Origin: Candidatus Dadabacteria bacterium
GTDB taxonomy: Bacteria > Desulfobacterota_D > UBA1144 > Nemesobacterales > UBA2774
Direction of reading: 5' to 3'
Assembly (NCBI GenBank): GCA_020027805.1
Contig: JAHKKQ010000007.1
Coordinates: 1-26,913, forward strand
Length of the DNA: 26,913 bases
In this document: positions 6,497 through 14,866 of the stretch, piece after piece
Numbering within the stretch: position 1 is the stretch's first letter
Layout: each line of letters opens with the position of its first letter
The notes under the pieces: model-generated
The model's input: only the letters and a program-made list of their open reading frames with translations
The model's database searches: none
Told to the model about the DNA's origin: nothing
Translations under genes and position numbers: made by a program

Positions 6497-7258
6497 ATGT
6501 TTTCACCGCTTGTAATATTCATCGGAATTATAGTGCTGCTCATACTCTCGGGCGTGAGGATACTTAACGAATACGAGAGGGGCGTAGTGTTCAGGCTCGG
6601 GAGGATAGTCGAGCCCAAGGGGCCGGGCTTCAAGTGGATTATCCCGATGGTCGATAAGATGACAAAGATAAGCCTCCGGATAATCACGATGGACGTGCCG
6701 CCCCAGGACGTAATCACGAAGGACAACGTCTCGGTAAAGGTGAACGCCGTCGTCTATTTCCGGGTCGTCGATCCCGTTAAGGCGGTGATACAGGTCGAGA
6801 ATTACCTCTACGCCACCTCGCAGCTCGCGCAGACTACGCTGAGGAGCATACTGGGGCAGGTGGAGCTCGACGAGCTCCTGGCGGAGAGGGAGACCCTCAA
6901 CATGAAGCTCCAGGAGGTGCTCGACAGGCATACGGACCCCTGGGGAATAAAGGTAACTCTCGTGGAGGTAAAGTATGTGGACCTCCCCCAGGAGATGCAG
7001 CGCGCCATGGCCAAGCAGGCGGAGGCGGAGAGGGAGAGGCGGGCAAAGGTCATCGCCGCGGAGGGCGAATACCAGGCCGCGACCAGGCTCGCCGATGCAT
7101 CCGATATTCTGTCCCGTAATCCGATGTCATTACAGTTGAGATATCTCCAGACGCTGCTCGAAATGTCCTCGGAAAAGAACACGACGATAGTATTCCCGCT
7201 TCCGATAGACCTCATTACTCCTCTACTCAGGAAGCTCGACAAACCCGGCAACGGCTAA
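6497..7258 (+). CDS. Slipin (stomatin/prohibitin-like SPFH membrane protein)
   Basis: A 253-residue SPFH-domain protein. It has one N-terminal membrane hairpin or span (about 3-20), the slipin start motif YERGVVFRLGR, the SPFH core (about 25-185) with DVPPQDVITKDNVSVKVNAV, and an Ala/Glu/Arg coiled-coil (AKQAEAERERRAKVIAAEGE), ending in a hydrophobic tail (TTIVFPLPIDLITPLL). Slipins form ring-shaped membrane scaffolds; in archaea the C-terminal hydrophobic region of the partner stomatin is cleaved by the NfeD protease, and a similar tail is visible here. AGGAGGT at 6485-6491 supports the start. It lies between nfeD (22 bases) and the peptide-binding lipoprotein gene (29 bases), so the three are probably co-transcribed. 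Confidence 0.95.
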   Translation: MFSPLVIFIGIIVLLILSGVRILNEYERGVVFRLGRIVEPKGPGFKWIIPMVDKMTKISLRIITMDVPPQDVITKDNVSVKVNAVVYFRVVDPVKAVIQVENYLYATSQLAQTTLRSILGQVELDELLAERETLNMKLQEVLDRHTDPWGIKVTLVEVKYVDLPQEMQRAMAKQAEAERERRAKVIAAEGEYQAATRLADASDILSRNPMSLQLRYLQTLLEMSSEKNTTIVFPLPIDLITPLLRKLDKPGNG

Positions 7259-7287
7259 TTCACGAAAATATAAATAAGGAGACAGAA

Positions 7288-8940
7288 TTGAAAAGGATAC
7301 TCCTCTACACGCTCCTCTCTATAACCCTCATACCGGCCTTGATAGCCTGCAAGTCGGAGGATAAATCGGCGGAAACCGCTTCAAACGAGAACGCCTCCGA
7401 TTCCGCCGCTTCGACGGAGCCTGCCGAGGGAGACTGGCTCATATACCACCTGGGCGCCGAGCCCGCTACGCTCAACCCCATAACGGCAACGGACGCGTAC
7501 GAGGGGATAATCACTGGCGGGAACGTCTACGAGACCCTCGTCGAGCGCGACAACCAGTCCCTCGAATTGAAACCGCTCCTGGCCGAGTCCTGGACCATAT
7601 CGGACGACAAGCTCACTTATACGTTCACGATAAAAAAGGGCGTAAAATGGCAGGACGGCACGCCGTTCACGGCTGACGATATAGTGTTCTCGTACGAGAC
7701 GATAATGGACCCCAAGGTCGACGCCCCCCAGCTAAGGAGCTACTACCAGGAGATAAAGAACGTCGAGGCCGTGAACGAACACGAGGTCAGGTTCACTTAC
7801 GCGAGGCCTTACTTCCTCGCGCTCGAATTCTGCGGCGGCATCCCGATAGTACCGAAGCACATATTCGAGAAGGGGGACTTCAACACCAACCCCGCGGGCC
7901 GGACCCCGATAGGCACGGGCCCGTTCAGGTTCGTAAAGTGGACGACCGGGAGGGAGGTCGTGCTCGAGAAGAACGACGATTACTGGGGCGCGAGGCCCCA
8001 CATCGATAAAATCGTTTACAGGATAATCACGGACCCGTCGGTCGCACTACAGGTATTGAAGAGACAGGAGCTCGACGTCGCGAGCCTCACCCCCATACAA
8101 TGGGAAAAGCAGACGGGCTCAGCCGATTTCGAAAATCACTTCGACAAATTCAGCTACTATACCCCCAACTACAGCTACATAGGATGGAATTCGACGAGGC
8201 CCTTTTTCGCGGATAAGCGCGTGAGGAGGGCGATGACGCACCTCGTCAACCGGGAGCTCATCCTGGACAAAATAATGTTCAGCCTCGGGGCCGTGGTCAC
8301 GAACCCGTTCTATATCAACAGCCCCGAATACGATAAGGACATCGCGCCCGTCCCCTACGACCCCGACCGGGCCCGGGCGCTCCTCGACGAGGCCGGCTGG
8401 ACCGACCACGACGGGGACGGGATAAGGGACAAGGACGGCGTAAAGTTCGCATTCGAATTCCTCATCCCCGGCGGCTCCGAAACGGGGGAGAAGATAGCGA
8501 CCATACTCAAAGAAGAGCTGGACAAGACGGGGATCGCGATGGAGATAAGAAAGACCGAGTGGGCGGTGTTCACGTCGAGGCTGAACGACAGGAAATTCGA
8601 CGCGGTGACGCTCGCCTGGTCGATGGGAGTAGAGTCCGACCCCTATCAGATATGGAGCTCGACTCAGGCGGAGAGCGGCTCTAATTTCGTGGGCTTCAAA
8701 AACGCCGAAGCCGACGGCTTGATCGAAAAGGCGAGGCAGGAGTTCGACAGAAAGAAGAGAATAGAGTTATACAGGAAGTTCTCCGAAATAGTGAACGAGG
8801 AGCAGCCCTACACGTTCCTCTTCTGCAGGAAGGCGACCATAGCCGTCGCCAAACGGTTCGAGAACGTCATAGTCTATCCCCTGGGCGTTGACCCCATAGA
8901 ATGGTACGTGCCTCAAGGGCTCCAGAAATACCAGGAGTAA
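7288..8940 (+). CDS. Peptide ABC transporter substrate-binding lipoprotein (SBP family 5)
   Basis: A 550-residue extracytoplasmic solute-binding protein of the DppA/OppA family. A lipoprotein signal ends in LIAC with the lipidated Cys at residue 21, followed by a Ser/Ala/Glu-rich tether (about 22-48). The mature domain begins GDWLIYHLGAEPATLNPI and contains the family motifs VKWQDGTPFTADDIVFSYE and GTGPFRFVKW. It should capture oligopeptides at the outer leaflet of the inner membrane and deliver them to the permeases encoded downstream. The start codon is TTG at 7288 with AAGGAG about 6 bases upstream; no ATG fits. The gene is close behind slipin, whereas a 146-base gap with a promoter separates it from the permease genes. 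The exact substrate (di-, oligopeptide, other) cannot be read from sequence. Confidence 0.93.
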   Translation: MKRILLYTLLSITLIPALIACKSEDKSAETASNENASDSAASTEPAEGDWLIYHLGAEPATLNPITATDAYEGIITGGNVYETLVERDNQSLELKPLLAESWTISDDKLTYTFTIKKGVKWQDGTPFTADDIVFSYETIMDPKVDAPQLRSYYQEIKNVEAVNEHEVRFTYARPYFLALEFCGGIPIVPKHIFEKGDFNTNPAGRTPIGTGPFRFVKWTTGREVVLEKNDDYWGARPHIDKIVYRIITDPSVALQVLKRQELDVASLTPIQWEKQTGSADFENHFDKFSYYTPNYSYIGWNSTRPFFADKRVRRAMTHLVNRELILDKIMFSLGAVVTNPFYINSPEYDKDIAPVPYDPDRARALLDEAGWTDHDGDGIRDKDGVKFAFEFLIPGGSETGEKIATILKEELDKTGIAMEIRKTEWAVFTSRLNDRKFDAVTLAWSMGVESDPYQIWSSTQAESGSNFVGFKNAEADGLIEKARQEFDRKKRIELYRKFSEIVNEEQPYTFLFCRKATIAVAKRFENVIVYPLGVDPIEWYVPQGLQKYQE

Positions 8941-9041
8941 CGCCCGGGACCGAAAACCGCGAAGCGGGTGAGAGACTTATCCACTTGTTCCCGTATAATT
9001 TTAAACTGGAAACGCATAGGGGCGGCATTTTATCGATGCGC

Positions 9042-9070
9042 TTAATATTTTCACGATAACCGCATATAAT
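9042..9070 (+). promoter_or_regulatory. Internal promoter before the peptide permease genes
   Basis: TTAATA (9042-9047), a 17-base spacer and a perfect TATAAT (9065-9070). The predicted start near 9077 leaves about 10 bases before ATG 9087, which has no clear ribosome site. A second TATAAT at 8994-8999 has no good -35. The gap 8941-9086 shows no clear terminator. Confidence 0.45.
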
Positions 9071-9086
9071 TCCCATTGGCCCGGAC

Positions 9087-10088
9087 ATGAGAGACTATAT
9101 AATAAAGCGGCTCCTGCTCCTTATCCCCACAATGCTGGGCATAACGATAATCACGTTCTTCATAATCCAGCTCGCCCCCGGAAACCCGGTTGAAAGGAAG
9201 CTCCAGCTCGATGAAGGGATTAAATCGGAGGCTATAACCAAGGAGATAGTCGAGGAGACGAAGAGGCTCTACGGCCTCGACAAGCCCATATACGTCCGCT
9301 ACGGGATATGGCTCAAGCAGATAGTCACGCTCGATTTCGGCCGGTCATATAAGGACCACCGCCCGGTCATAGACAAGATCGCCGAGCGGCTCCCGATCAC
9401 CATTACGCTCAACGTAATCTCGATAATCCTCATATACCTGACCGCCATACCGATCGGGGTGTACGCGGCCGTCAGGCACGGCAGCGCCGGCGAAAGGGCG
9501 AGCACGTTCGTCCTCTTCATCCTCTACTCCATACCTAGCTTCTGGATGGCGATGATTCTTATTTTCTTTCTGGGCGGCGGCGAGTACTGGAACCTCTTCC
9601 CCGTTTACGGGATTCTCTCGCCGGGTGCGGAGAATTATCCCTTCCCCGAGAAAGCTGCCGACTTCCTATGGCACATAGTGCTGCCGGTATTCTGCCTCTC
9701 TTACGGGAGCCTCGCATACCTCTCGAGGTTCCAGAAGGGGAGCCTGATGGAAGTGCTGAGGGAGGATTACGTGAGGACGGCGGCGGCCAAGGGCCTCCCG
9801 AGATCGAAGGTCATTCTCAAGCACGCGCTCAGGAACGCGCTCATCCCGATTATCACGATACTTGCCGGAATACTCCCCGCCATGATAGGCGGGAGCGTAA
9901 TCATAGAGACGATATTCTCCATACCGGGCATAGGCCAGCTCGGCTTCGAGTCCGTGCTCGCCCGCGATTACCCGATGATCATGGCGATAGCCACGATATC
10001 CGCATTCCTCACGCTTATCGGAATACTGATATCGGACCTCGTTTACGTGCTCATAGACCCCAGGATAAGTTTCGAGGGCAGAAGTTGA
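9087..10088 (+). CDS. Peptide ABC transporter permease, DppB/OppB family
   Basis: A 333-residue inner-membrane permease. It starts with the family's N-terminal motif YIIKRLLLLIPTMLGITI, has a periplasmic segment with RLYGLDKPIYVRYGIWLKQI and LDFGRSYKDHRPV, then about five further membrane spans. The cytoplasmic EAA coupling loop that contacts the ATPases is visible at DYVRTAAAKGLPRSKVILKH. The C-terminus ends with the typical DPRISFEGRS. It forms a heterodimer with the next gene's product. Its stop codon overlaps the TTG start of that gene (TTGA). The start at 9087 is the only one that keeps the whole first membrane span. The length is normal for the family. Confidence 0.95.
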   Translation: MRDYIIKRLLLLIPTMLGITIITFFIIQLAPGNPVERKLQLDEGIKSEAITKEIVEETKRLYGLDKPIYVRYGIWLKQIVTLDFGRSYKDHRPVIDKIAERLPITITLNVISIILIYLTAIPIGVYAAVRHGSAGERASTFVLFILYSIPSFWMAMILIFFLGGGEYWNLFPVYGILSPGAENYPFPEKAADFLWHIVLPVFCLSYGSLAYLSRFQKGSLMEVLREDYVRTAAAKGLPRSKVILKHALRNALIPIITILAGILPAMIGGSVIIETIFSIPGIGQLGFESVLARDYPMIMAIATISAFLTLIGILISDLVYVLIDPRISFEGRS

Positions 10089-11086
10089 CGGAGACAAAGA
10101 GCGTCGGATACTGGGGGAGCGTATGGAGGAAATTCAAAAAGGACAGGCTCGCGTTCTCGGCCCTCATTGTGATACTGCTTCTTTTATTCGTAGCGGTGTT
10201 CGAGAGCATGCTTGCGGGCAATAAACCCATAGTCCTCAAATACGAAGGGAATTTATATTTCCCCGTCCTCTTCCGCTACCCGGAGTTCTTCGGGACGGAT
10301 TTCAAGGAGCTCGACAAAAATCTCGGCCCCGGGGACTTCGCCGTATTCCCCCCCGTGAGGTACAGCCCCACTGAAAACGACCTCAATTCGATACTGAACC
10401 CTCCCTCAGGAGAGCACCCCTTCGGCACGGACGACAGGGGCAGGGACGTGCTCGCGCGCATGATATACGGGGCGCGCATATCCCTCTCGATCGGGTTTAT
10501 CGCCGTCGGCATATCGGCCGTGATAGGCATCATGCTCGGGGGCATAGCGGGTTATTACGGGGGTACTACCGATTTTATAGTGTCGCGCCTCTTCGAAGTG
10601 ATGATGACGTTCCCCGTGTTTTTCCTGATTCTTACCATACTCGCGTTCAGGGACCCGAGCATATACAACATAATGATAGTAATAGGGGCTACGAGCTGGA
10701 CGGGAGTCGCCCGCCTCATAAGGGGCGAGTTCCTGAAGCTCCGGAAATTCGAGTACGTCGAGGCCGCGGTCGCGCTCGGAGGAAACGACTTCAGGGTGAT
10801 GATGAAACACATGCTCCCTAACGCGTTAGCACCCGTGCTCGTCGACTCTACTTTCGGCATAGCGGGGGCGATACTGGTCGAGTCCGGGTTGAGCTTCCTC
10901 GGATTCGGCGTGCCTCCGCCCGATCCGAGCTGGGGCGACGTGCTCTCTCAGTCACAACGGTACGTCGATTTCGCGTGGTGGCTTGTCCTATTCCCCGGCG
11001 CGGCTATATTTCTGACAGTGACGGCCTTCAACCTCCTGGGAGAGGGCTTCAGGAACTCGATTGACCCCAAATTCACGGGGAACTAA
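10085..11086 (+). CDS. Peptide ABC transporter permease, DppC/OppC family (YejE-like loop)
   Basis: A 333-residue permease, partner of the preceding DppB-type protein. A first membrane span lies at about 22-40, followed by a long periplasmic segment (about 45-108) with NLYFPVLFRYPEFFGTDF, which resembles the extended region of YejE-type permeases. The family signature HPFGTDDRGRDVLARMIYGAR-like stretch is at about 111-131, and the EAA coupling loop is FEYVEAAVALGGNDFRVMMK. I set the start at TTG 10085: GAGGG at 10074-10078 is 6 bases upstream, it overlaps the dppB-type stop, and no in-frame ATG exists before the first membrane span. The frame stays open upstream to 9668, but that part is antisense-like read-through of the previous gene. 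Confidence 0.93.
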   Translation: MTETKSVGYWGSVWRKFKKDRLAFSALIVILLLLFVAVFESMLAGNKPIVLKYEGNLYFPVLFRYPEFFGTDFKELDKNLGPGDFAVFPPVRYSPTENDLNSILNPPSGEHPFGTDDRGRDVLARMIYGARISLSIGFIAVGISAVIGIMLGGIAGYYGGTTDFIVSRLFEVMMTFPVFFLILTILAFRDPSIYNIMIVIGATSWTGVARLIRGEFLKLRKFEYVEAAVALGGNDFRVMMKHMLPNALAPVLVDSTFGIAGAILVESGLSFLGFGVPPPDPSWGDVLSQSQRYVDFAWWLVLFPGAAIFLTVTAFNLLGEGFRNSIDPKFTGN

Positions 11087-11123
11087 TGACGGGGATCGAC
11101 GAGAGACGGAAAAAGGATATAAA

Positions 11124-12101
11124 ATGGAAAGCGCACTCGAGATAAAAGACCTGACGGTATCGTTCTCGTCCGAAGGGAGGAAGGTCGAGGTCGTGAGCGG
11201 CGTGTCCCTCTCCATACCCCAGGGCAGGATAGTCGGGGTCGTAGGCGAAAGCGGCTGCGGAAAAACGGTCACGGCCCTATCGGTTATGCGCCTCATCCCC
11301 GAGCCCCCGGGCAGGATAGAGGGGGGAGAGATACTCTTCGACGGGGCGGACATACTCCATTTGAGCGACCGCGACATGCGTTCTCTGCGCGGGAACAGGA
11401 TATCGATGATCTTCCAGGAGCCGATAAGCTCGCTCAACCCCGTCTTCACGGTAGGGGACCAGATAGGGGAGTCGCTCAGGACTCATTTAAATATTACGAG
11501 GAAGGAAGAGAAGGAAAGGGTACTGGATCTCCTCAGGCTCGTCGGGATACCTGCCCCCGAGAGCAGGATAAAAAACTATCCACACGAGCTTTCGGGCGGG
11601 ATGTCCCAGAGGGTGATGATCGCCATGGCGCTTGCCTGCAGCCCCGAGGTACTGATAGCGGACGAGCCCACAACGGCGCTCGACGTCACGATACAGGCGG
11701 GGATCCTGGAGCTCATCGACGACCTCAGGGTCAGGATGGGCATGGCGGTGCTGCTGATCACGCACGACCTCGGTATAATCGCTGAGGTAGCGGACACCGT
11801 ATACGTAATGTACGCGGGGAAGGTCGTCGAGCACGCCGTCACGAGGGAGCTCTTCAAGCACCCGAAGCACCCGTACACGGTCGGGTTACTCAATTCCATC
11901 CCCGATCTCAGGAGGCGTAAGGAGAGGCTCGACGCCATACCGGGGGTTGTGCCGAGCCCCGGCAGCTTCCCGCCGGGCTGCAGGTTCCAGGACAGGTGCC
12001 CGCTCGTAATAGATAAATGCAGGAAAGAGGAGCCCCCGCTCTCGGAGCACACAGTTGGCCACTACTCGGCGTGCTGGCGGGCGGACGAGGTTACCATATA
12101 G
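11124..12101 (+). CDS. Peptide ABC transporter ATP-binding protein, DppD/OppD family
   Basis: A 325-residue cytoplasmic ATPase. Seen: Walker A GESGCGKT at about 41-48, Q-loop MIFQEP near 96-101, ABC signature ELSGGMSQR at about 155-163, Walker B VLIADEP at about 176-182, and H-loop ITHD with His214. The C-terminal oligopeptide-importer extension has the Cys pattern GCRFQDRCPLVIDKC, which in this family can hold a [4Fe-4S] cluster. It pairs with the next ATPase to power the permease pair. ATG 11124 has AAGG 7 bases upstream; an in-frame ATG at 11061 lies within the previous gene and is less likely. The gap to the upstream permease is 37 bases and to the next gene 7 bases, consistent with one operon. 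Confidence 0.95.
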   Translation: MESALEIKDLTVSFSSEGRKVEVVSGVSLSIPQGRIVGVVGESGCGKTVTALSVMRLIPEPPGRIEGGEILFDGADILHLSDRDMRSLRGNRISMIFQEPISSLNPVFTVGDQIGESLRTHLNITRKEEKERVLDLLRLVGIPAPESRIKNYPHELSGGMSQRVMIAMALACSPEVLIADEPTTALDVTIQAGILELIDDLRVRMGMAVLLITHDLGIIAEVADTVYVMYAGKVVEHAVTRELFKHPKHPYTVGLLNSIPDLRRRKERLDAIPGVVPSPGSFPPGCRFQDRCPLVIDKCRKEEPPLSEHTVGHYSACWRADEVTI

Positions 12102-12108
12102 GTCCGAC

Positions 12109-13077
12109 ATGGCGCTGAAAGAGCTCGTTAGAATAGAACGTCTCAAGAAATACTTCCCGGTGCAGTCGGGGGTCCTCTCGAGGGTTACGAACTACGTCAA
12201 GGCGGTGGACGGGGTCGATATGACCATCTCAGAGGGCGAGACGGTAGGGCTCGTCGGAGAGAGCGGCTGCGGGAAAACGACCCTCGGCAAGACCATTATC
12301 AAGCTCCTCGAGCCCACGGAGGGCAAGATATATTTCGGAGCCGACAATATCACGGGGTTAAGCCCTTCACGGATGCGCCCGTACAGGGAGAAGATGCAGA
12401 TCGTTTTCCAGGACCCCTACGGCTCGCTCAACCCGAGGATGAAGGTCGAGAGCATAGTAGCGGAAGGTCTCGTCATACATAATATTTCCACTCCCGGCGA
12501 GAGAAAGGGCATAGTGCGCGAGCTGCTGCGTACCGTGGGACTCCGGGAGGACGCGCTCCCCCGCTACCCCCACGAGTTCAGCGGGGGGCAGAGGCAGAGG
12601 ATAGCTATAGCGAGGGCCCTCGCGCTCAACCCCGAGTTCATCGTGTGCGACGAGCCGATATCGGCGCTCGACGTTTCCGTTCAGGCCCAGATAATTAACC
12701 TTTTCATAGAGCTCCAGGAGAAATTCAGGCTCACTTATCTCTTCATTTCCCACGACCTCCGGGTGGTCAGGCACATAAGCGACAGGGTGGCGGTCATGTA
12801 CCTCGGGAAGGTGGTGGAGTTCGCCCCCAGCGGAGAGCTGTACAAAAATCCCCTCCATCCGTATACCCGCGTATTGATATCCTCGGTCCCTGTGGCCGAC
12901 CCCGACAGGCAAAGGGAAATGACCGTGCTCAAGGGCGACGTGCCGAGTCCCATAAACCCTCCTTCCGGATGCAGTTTTCATCCGCGCTGCCCCATTGCGG
13001 TCGATAAGTGCAGCTCCGTCGAGCCCGAGCTCCGGGACGCCGGAGGGGGGCACCTCGTGTCCTGCCACCTCGCCTGA
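12109..13077 (+). CDS. Peptide ABC transporter ATP-binding protein, DppF/OppF family
   Basis: A 322-residue ATPase, second of the pair. Seen: Walker A GESGCGKTT from about residue 50, Q-loop IVFQDPYGSLNPR near 98-110, ABC signature EFSGGQRQR at about 156-164, Walker B FIVCDEP at about 177-183, H-loop ISHD with His215, and the C-terminal motif GCSFHPRCPIAVDKC. FPVQSGVLSRV near the N-terminus is typical of DppF rather than DppD. ATG 12109 is preceded by a weak AGGT; the in-frame ATG at 12055 would overlap the upstream gene by 47 bases. This closes the importer operon, and the next gene has its own promoter. Confidence 0.95.
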   Translation: MALKELVRIERLKKYFPVQSGVLSRVTNYVKAVDGVDMTISEGETVGLVGESGCGKTTLGKTIIKLLEPTEGKIYFGADNITGLSPSRMRPYREKMQIVFQDPYGSLNPRMKVESIVAEGLVIHNISTPGERKGIVRELLRTVGLREDALPRYPHEFSGGQRQRIAIARALALNPEFIVCDEPISALDVSVQAQIINLFIELQEKFRLTYLFISHDLRVVRHISDRVAVMYLGKVVEFAPSGELYKNPLHPYTRVLISSVPVADPDRQREMTVLKGDVPSPINPPSGCSFHPRCPIAVDKCSSVEPELRDAGGGHLVSCHLA

Positions 13078-13098
13078 AACCCCCGGCTTTCGCTTTTT
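13039..13098 (+). terminator. Possible hairpin terminator at the end of the peptide importer operon
   Basis: GCCGGAGGG (13039-13047) can pair with CCCCCGGC (13080-13087) with one bulged A, followed by TTTCGCTTTTT. The loop is long (about 32 bases) and the left arm lies inside the coding region, so this is a weak call. Confidence 0.3.
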
Positions 13099-13100
13099 AC

Positions 13101-13128
13101 TTGCAAACCTCCCATCTTGTATTATTAT
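13101..13128 (+). promoter_or_regulatory. Candidate promoter for the yceD-rpmF-fab operon
   Basis: TTGCAA (13101-13106), a 16-base spacer and TATTAT (13123-13128). A perfect TATAAT also lies at 13144-13149 but its best -35 (TTGTAT, 13117-13122) is 21 bases away. Either would start transcription 15-40 bases before the ATG at 13174. Confidence 0.4.
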
Positions 13129-13173
13129 TTAAACCCGTTAATTTATAATCGATATTTGACAAGAGTCGGGGCG

Positions 13174-13686
13174 ATGAAGATCAGCTTATCGGACATCAGG
13201 GACGAGGGACTCCACATTCATGCCCAAATGAGTCCGGGGTGGCTCGATAACATACCCGAGCTGAAAACCGGCGAAGCTTATACGAAGCTCGCGTCGGGTA
13301 TAGACGTCGACCTCGTCGTGACGAAGGCGCTCAGGGAAGTAACCGTGCTCGGGAACCTCGCTTTTTCCATAGAGGCCCCTTGCTCGAGGTGCCTGGAAAC
13401 GGTCAGGCTCGACATAAAGCCCGAGATCAGGCTTATGCTCTCGCCGGCCGACAAGGTGAAAGACGTCGATGACGTCGATCATGAGACTTACAGGGGCGAC
13501 GTGGTTGACCTCGATGATTACCTGAGAGGGCTCATCGCGGTTTCCCTGCCCTTAAAGGTCGTCTGCGGGGAAGACTGCAAGGGTTTGTGCCCGAAATGCG
13601 GGGCAAATCTTAACAGAGAGACATGCGGCTGCGAAAAGGAATGGCAGGACCCCAGGTTCGCGGTGCTTAAAAAACTGAAAATATAG
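13174..13686 (+). CDS. yceD: DUF177 (YceD-family) protein
   Basis: A 170-residue protein of the DUF177/YceD family, which in most bacteria sits directly before rpmF. It carries the family's C-terminal block GEDCKGLCPKCGANLN (about 132-147) and CGC (151-153), plus a CSRC pair at 70-73; together these Cys residues probably bind metal. Family members have been linked to 23S rRNA or ribosome maturation, but the precise function is not settled. I use ATG 13174, the start of MKISLSDIRDEGL, which matches the family's N-terminus; an upstream in-frame start at 13117 would lie inside promoter sequence. rpmF follows after 29 bases. Confidence 0.88.
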   Translation: MKISLSDIRDEGLHIHAQMSPGWLDNIPELKTGEAYTKLASGIDVDLVVTKALREVTVLGNLAFSIEAPCSRCLETVRLDIKPEIRLMLSPADKVKDVDDVDHETYRGDVVDLDDYLRGLIAVSLPLKVVCGEDCKGLCPKCGANLNRETCGCEKEWQDPRFAVLKKLKI

Positions 13687-13715
13687 ATTACGAAGTAGAT
13701 AAAGGGAGAATAAAA

Positions 13716-13907
13716 ATGGGACTTCCGAAAAGAAAACATTCCAGGTCCAGGTCCAGGAAAAATAGAACCCACTATAAGGTTGCGAGTCCTGGTCTTTCCA
13801 CCTGCCAGAACTGCGGGGAGCACAAGCCCCCTCACAGGGCTTGCCCCAGCTGCGGGTTCTATAAAGGAAAGACATACATAAAGGAAAAGCAGGAACAGCT
13901 TTCATAG
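13716..13907 (+). CDS. rpmF: 50S ribosomal protein L32
   Basis: A 63-residue basic protein with the L32 N-terminus MGLPKRKHSRSRSRKNR and a zinc ribbon of the C+ type: CQNCG and CPSCG, giving C-x2-C ... C-x2-C with GFYKGK after it. It is a structural part of the large ribosomal subunit. GGGAG lies about 9 bases before the ATG. Linkage to yceD upstream and fatty acid synthesis genes downstream is the classic arrangement. Four zinc Cys present means this is not a zinc-independent paralogue. Confidence 0.97.
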   Translation: MGLPKRKHSRSRSRKNRTHYKVASPGLSTCQNCGEHKPPHRACPSCGFYKGKTYIKEKQEQLS

Positions 13908-13939
13908 AGCTTTCCCAGGTCGATTAAGGATCTAATCCA

Positions 13940-14866
13940 ATGATTGCATTCGTGTTCCCAGGCCAAGGTTCCCAGCACGTGGGGATGTGCAGGGAGCTTT
14001 ATGGAGAGTTCGGCGCGGCGAAAAGGACCTTCGAGGAAGCGAGCGACGTCCTCGGTTTCGACATCGCCGGGCTTTGCTTCGAAGGAGACCCGGGCGAGCT
14101 TTCGCTTACGGCGAACGCCCAGCCCGCGATTCTCACCGCCTCGACCGCGGCCCTGAGGGTACTCGAGTCCGAGTCGGGAATAAGACCGGATTTCGTAGCC
14201 GGTCACAGCCTGGGGGAGTATTCGGCGCTCGTGGCGAACGGCTCGATGGCTTTCAAAGACGCCGTTTTTGTGGTAAGAAAAAGGGGTGAATTCATGCAGG
14301 AAGCTGTGCCCGTCGGAGAGGGCGCCATGACGGCGGTCCTGGGTCTCGAAATCGGGGCCATCCGGGAGATATGCGACATGGTGTCCTCAGGTCCCGGTGT
14401 CGCGAGCCCCGCTAATCTGAACGCGCCCGGCCAGACAGTAATTTCCGGGAGCAGGGACGCGGTCATGCAGGCATCCGAGCAGGCGAAATTAAAAGGCGCG
14501 AAACGCGTGGTCCCGCTCGACGTGAGCGCGCCCTTCCACTGCATATTGATGAAGCCCGCGGCCGAGAGGCTCGCGGAGGTATTGGACAAGATCGAATTCA
14601 GGGAAATGAACGTGCCGATCGTGACTAACTGTGACGCTTCGGTCAACAGCGATTCATCGAGGACTAAAGAGCTCCTCGTAAGACAGGTGACGAGCCCGGT
14701 AAGGTGGTACGAATCTGTAGAGACCCTGGGGAGGGAGGGAGTCGGGAAGTTCCTGGAGATAGGCCCCAGGAATGTGCTCTCGGGTCTGATAAAACGGACG
14801 CTCCCTAATGTCGAGGTAGGCTGTCTCGAAAACAAGTCACAACTGGAGTCACTCAAAAATGGCTGA
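13940..14866 (+). CDS. fabD: Malonyl-CoA:ACP transacylase
   Basis: A 308-residue cytosolic enzyme that moves malonyl from CoA to acyl carrier protein, the entry step for elongation. Seen: N-terminal FVFPGQGSQ, nucleophile motif GHSLGEYSAL with Ser90, Arg115 in RKRGEFMQ and His200 in APFH, which align with Ser92, Arg117 and His201 of E. coli FabD. Length is usual. The ribosome site is weak (AAGGAT about 9 bases upstream). The 3' end overlaps fabG by 8 bases, so the two should be translationally coupled. The gene follows rpmF after 32 bases; plsX and fabH, often found at this point, are absent. Confidence 0.97.
   Translation: MIAFVFPGQGSQHVGMCRELYGEFGAAKRTFEEASDVLGFDIAGLCFEGDPGELSLTANAQPAILTASTAALRVLESESGIRPDFVAGHSLGEYSALVANGSMAFKDAVFVVRKRGEFMQEAVPVGEGAMTAVLGLEIGAIREICDMVSSGPGVASPANLNAPGQTVISGSRDAVMQASEQAKLKGAKRVVPLDVSAPFHCILMKPAAERLAEVLDKIEFREMNVPIVTNCDASVNSDSSRTKELLVRQVTSPVRWYESVETLGREGVGKFLEIGPRNVLSGLIKRTLPNVEVGCLENKSQLESLKNG

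Noticed and set aside
9671..9690. Sigma54-like TGGCAC...GCTGC sequence
   Set aside because: It lies inside the permease coding region with no gene start downstream, and the -12 element is imperfect.
9668..10084. Open frame extending the DppC-type permease upstream by about 139 codons
   Set aside because: It overlaps the dppB-type gene in another frame, its residues are Arg/His/Pro-rich without membrane spans, and the TTG at 10085 has a ribosome site and coupled overlap.
13156..13161. Perfect TTGACA before yceD
   Set aside because: No -10-like sequence follows at 16-18 bases, where the coding region has already begun.
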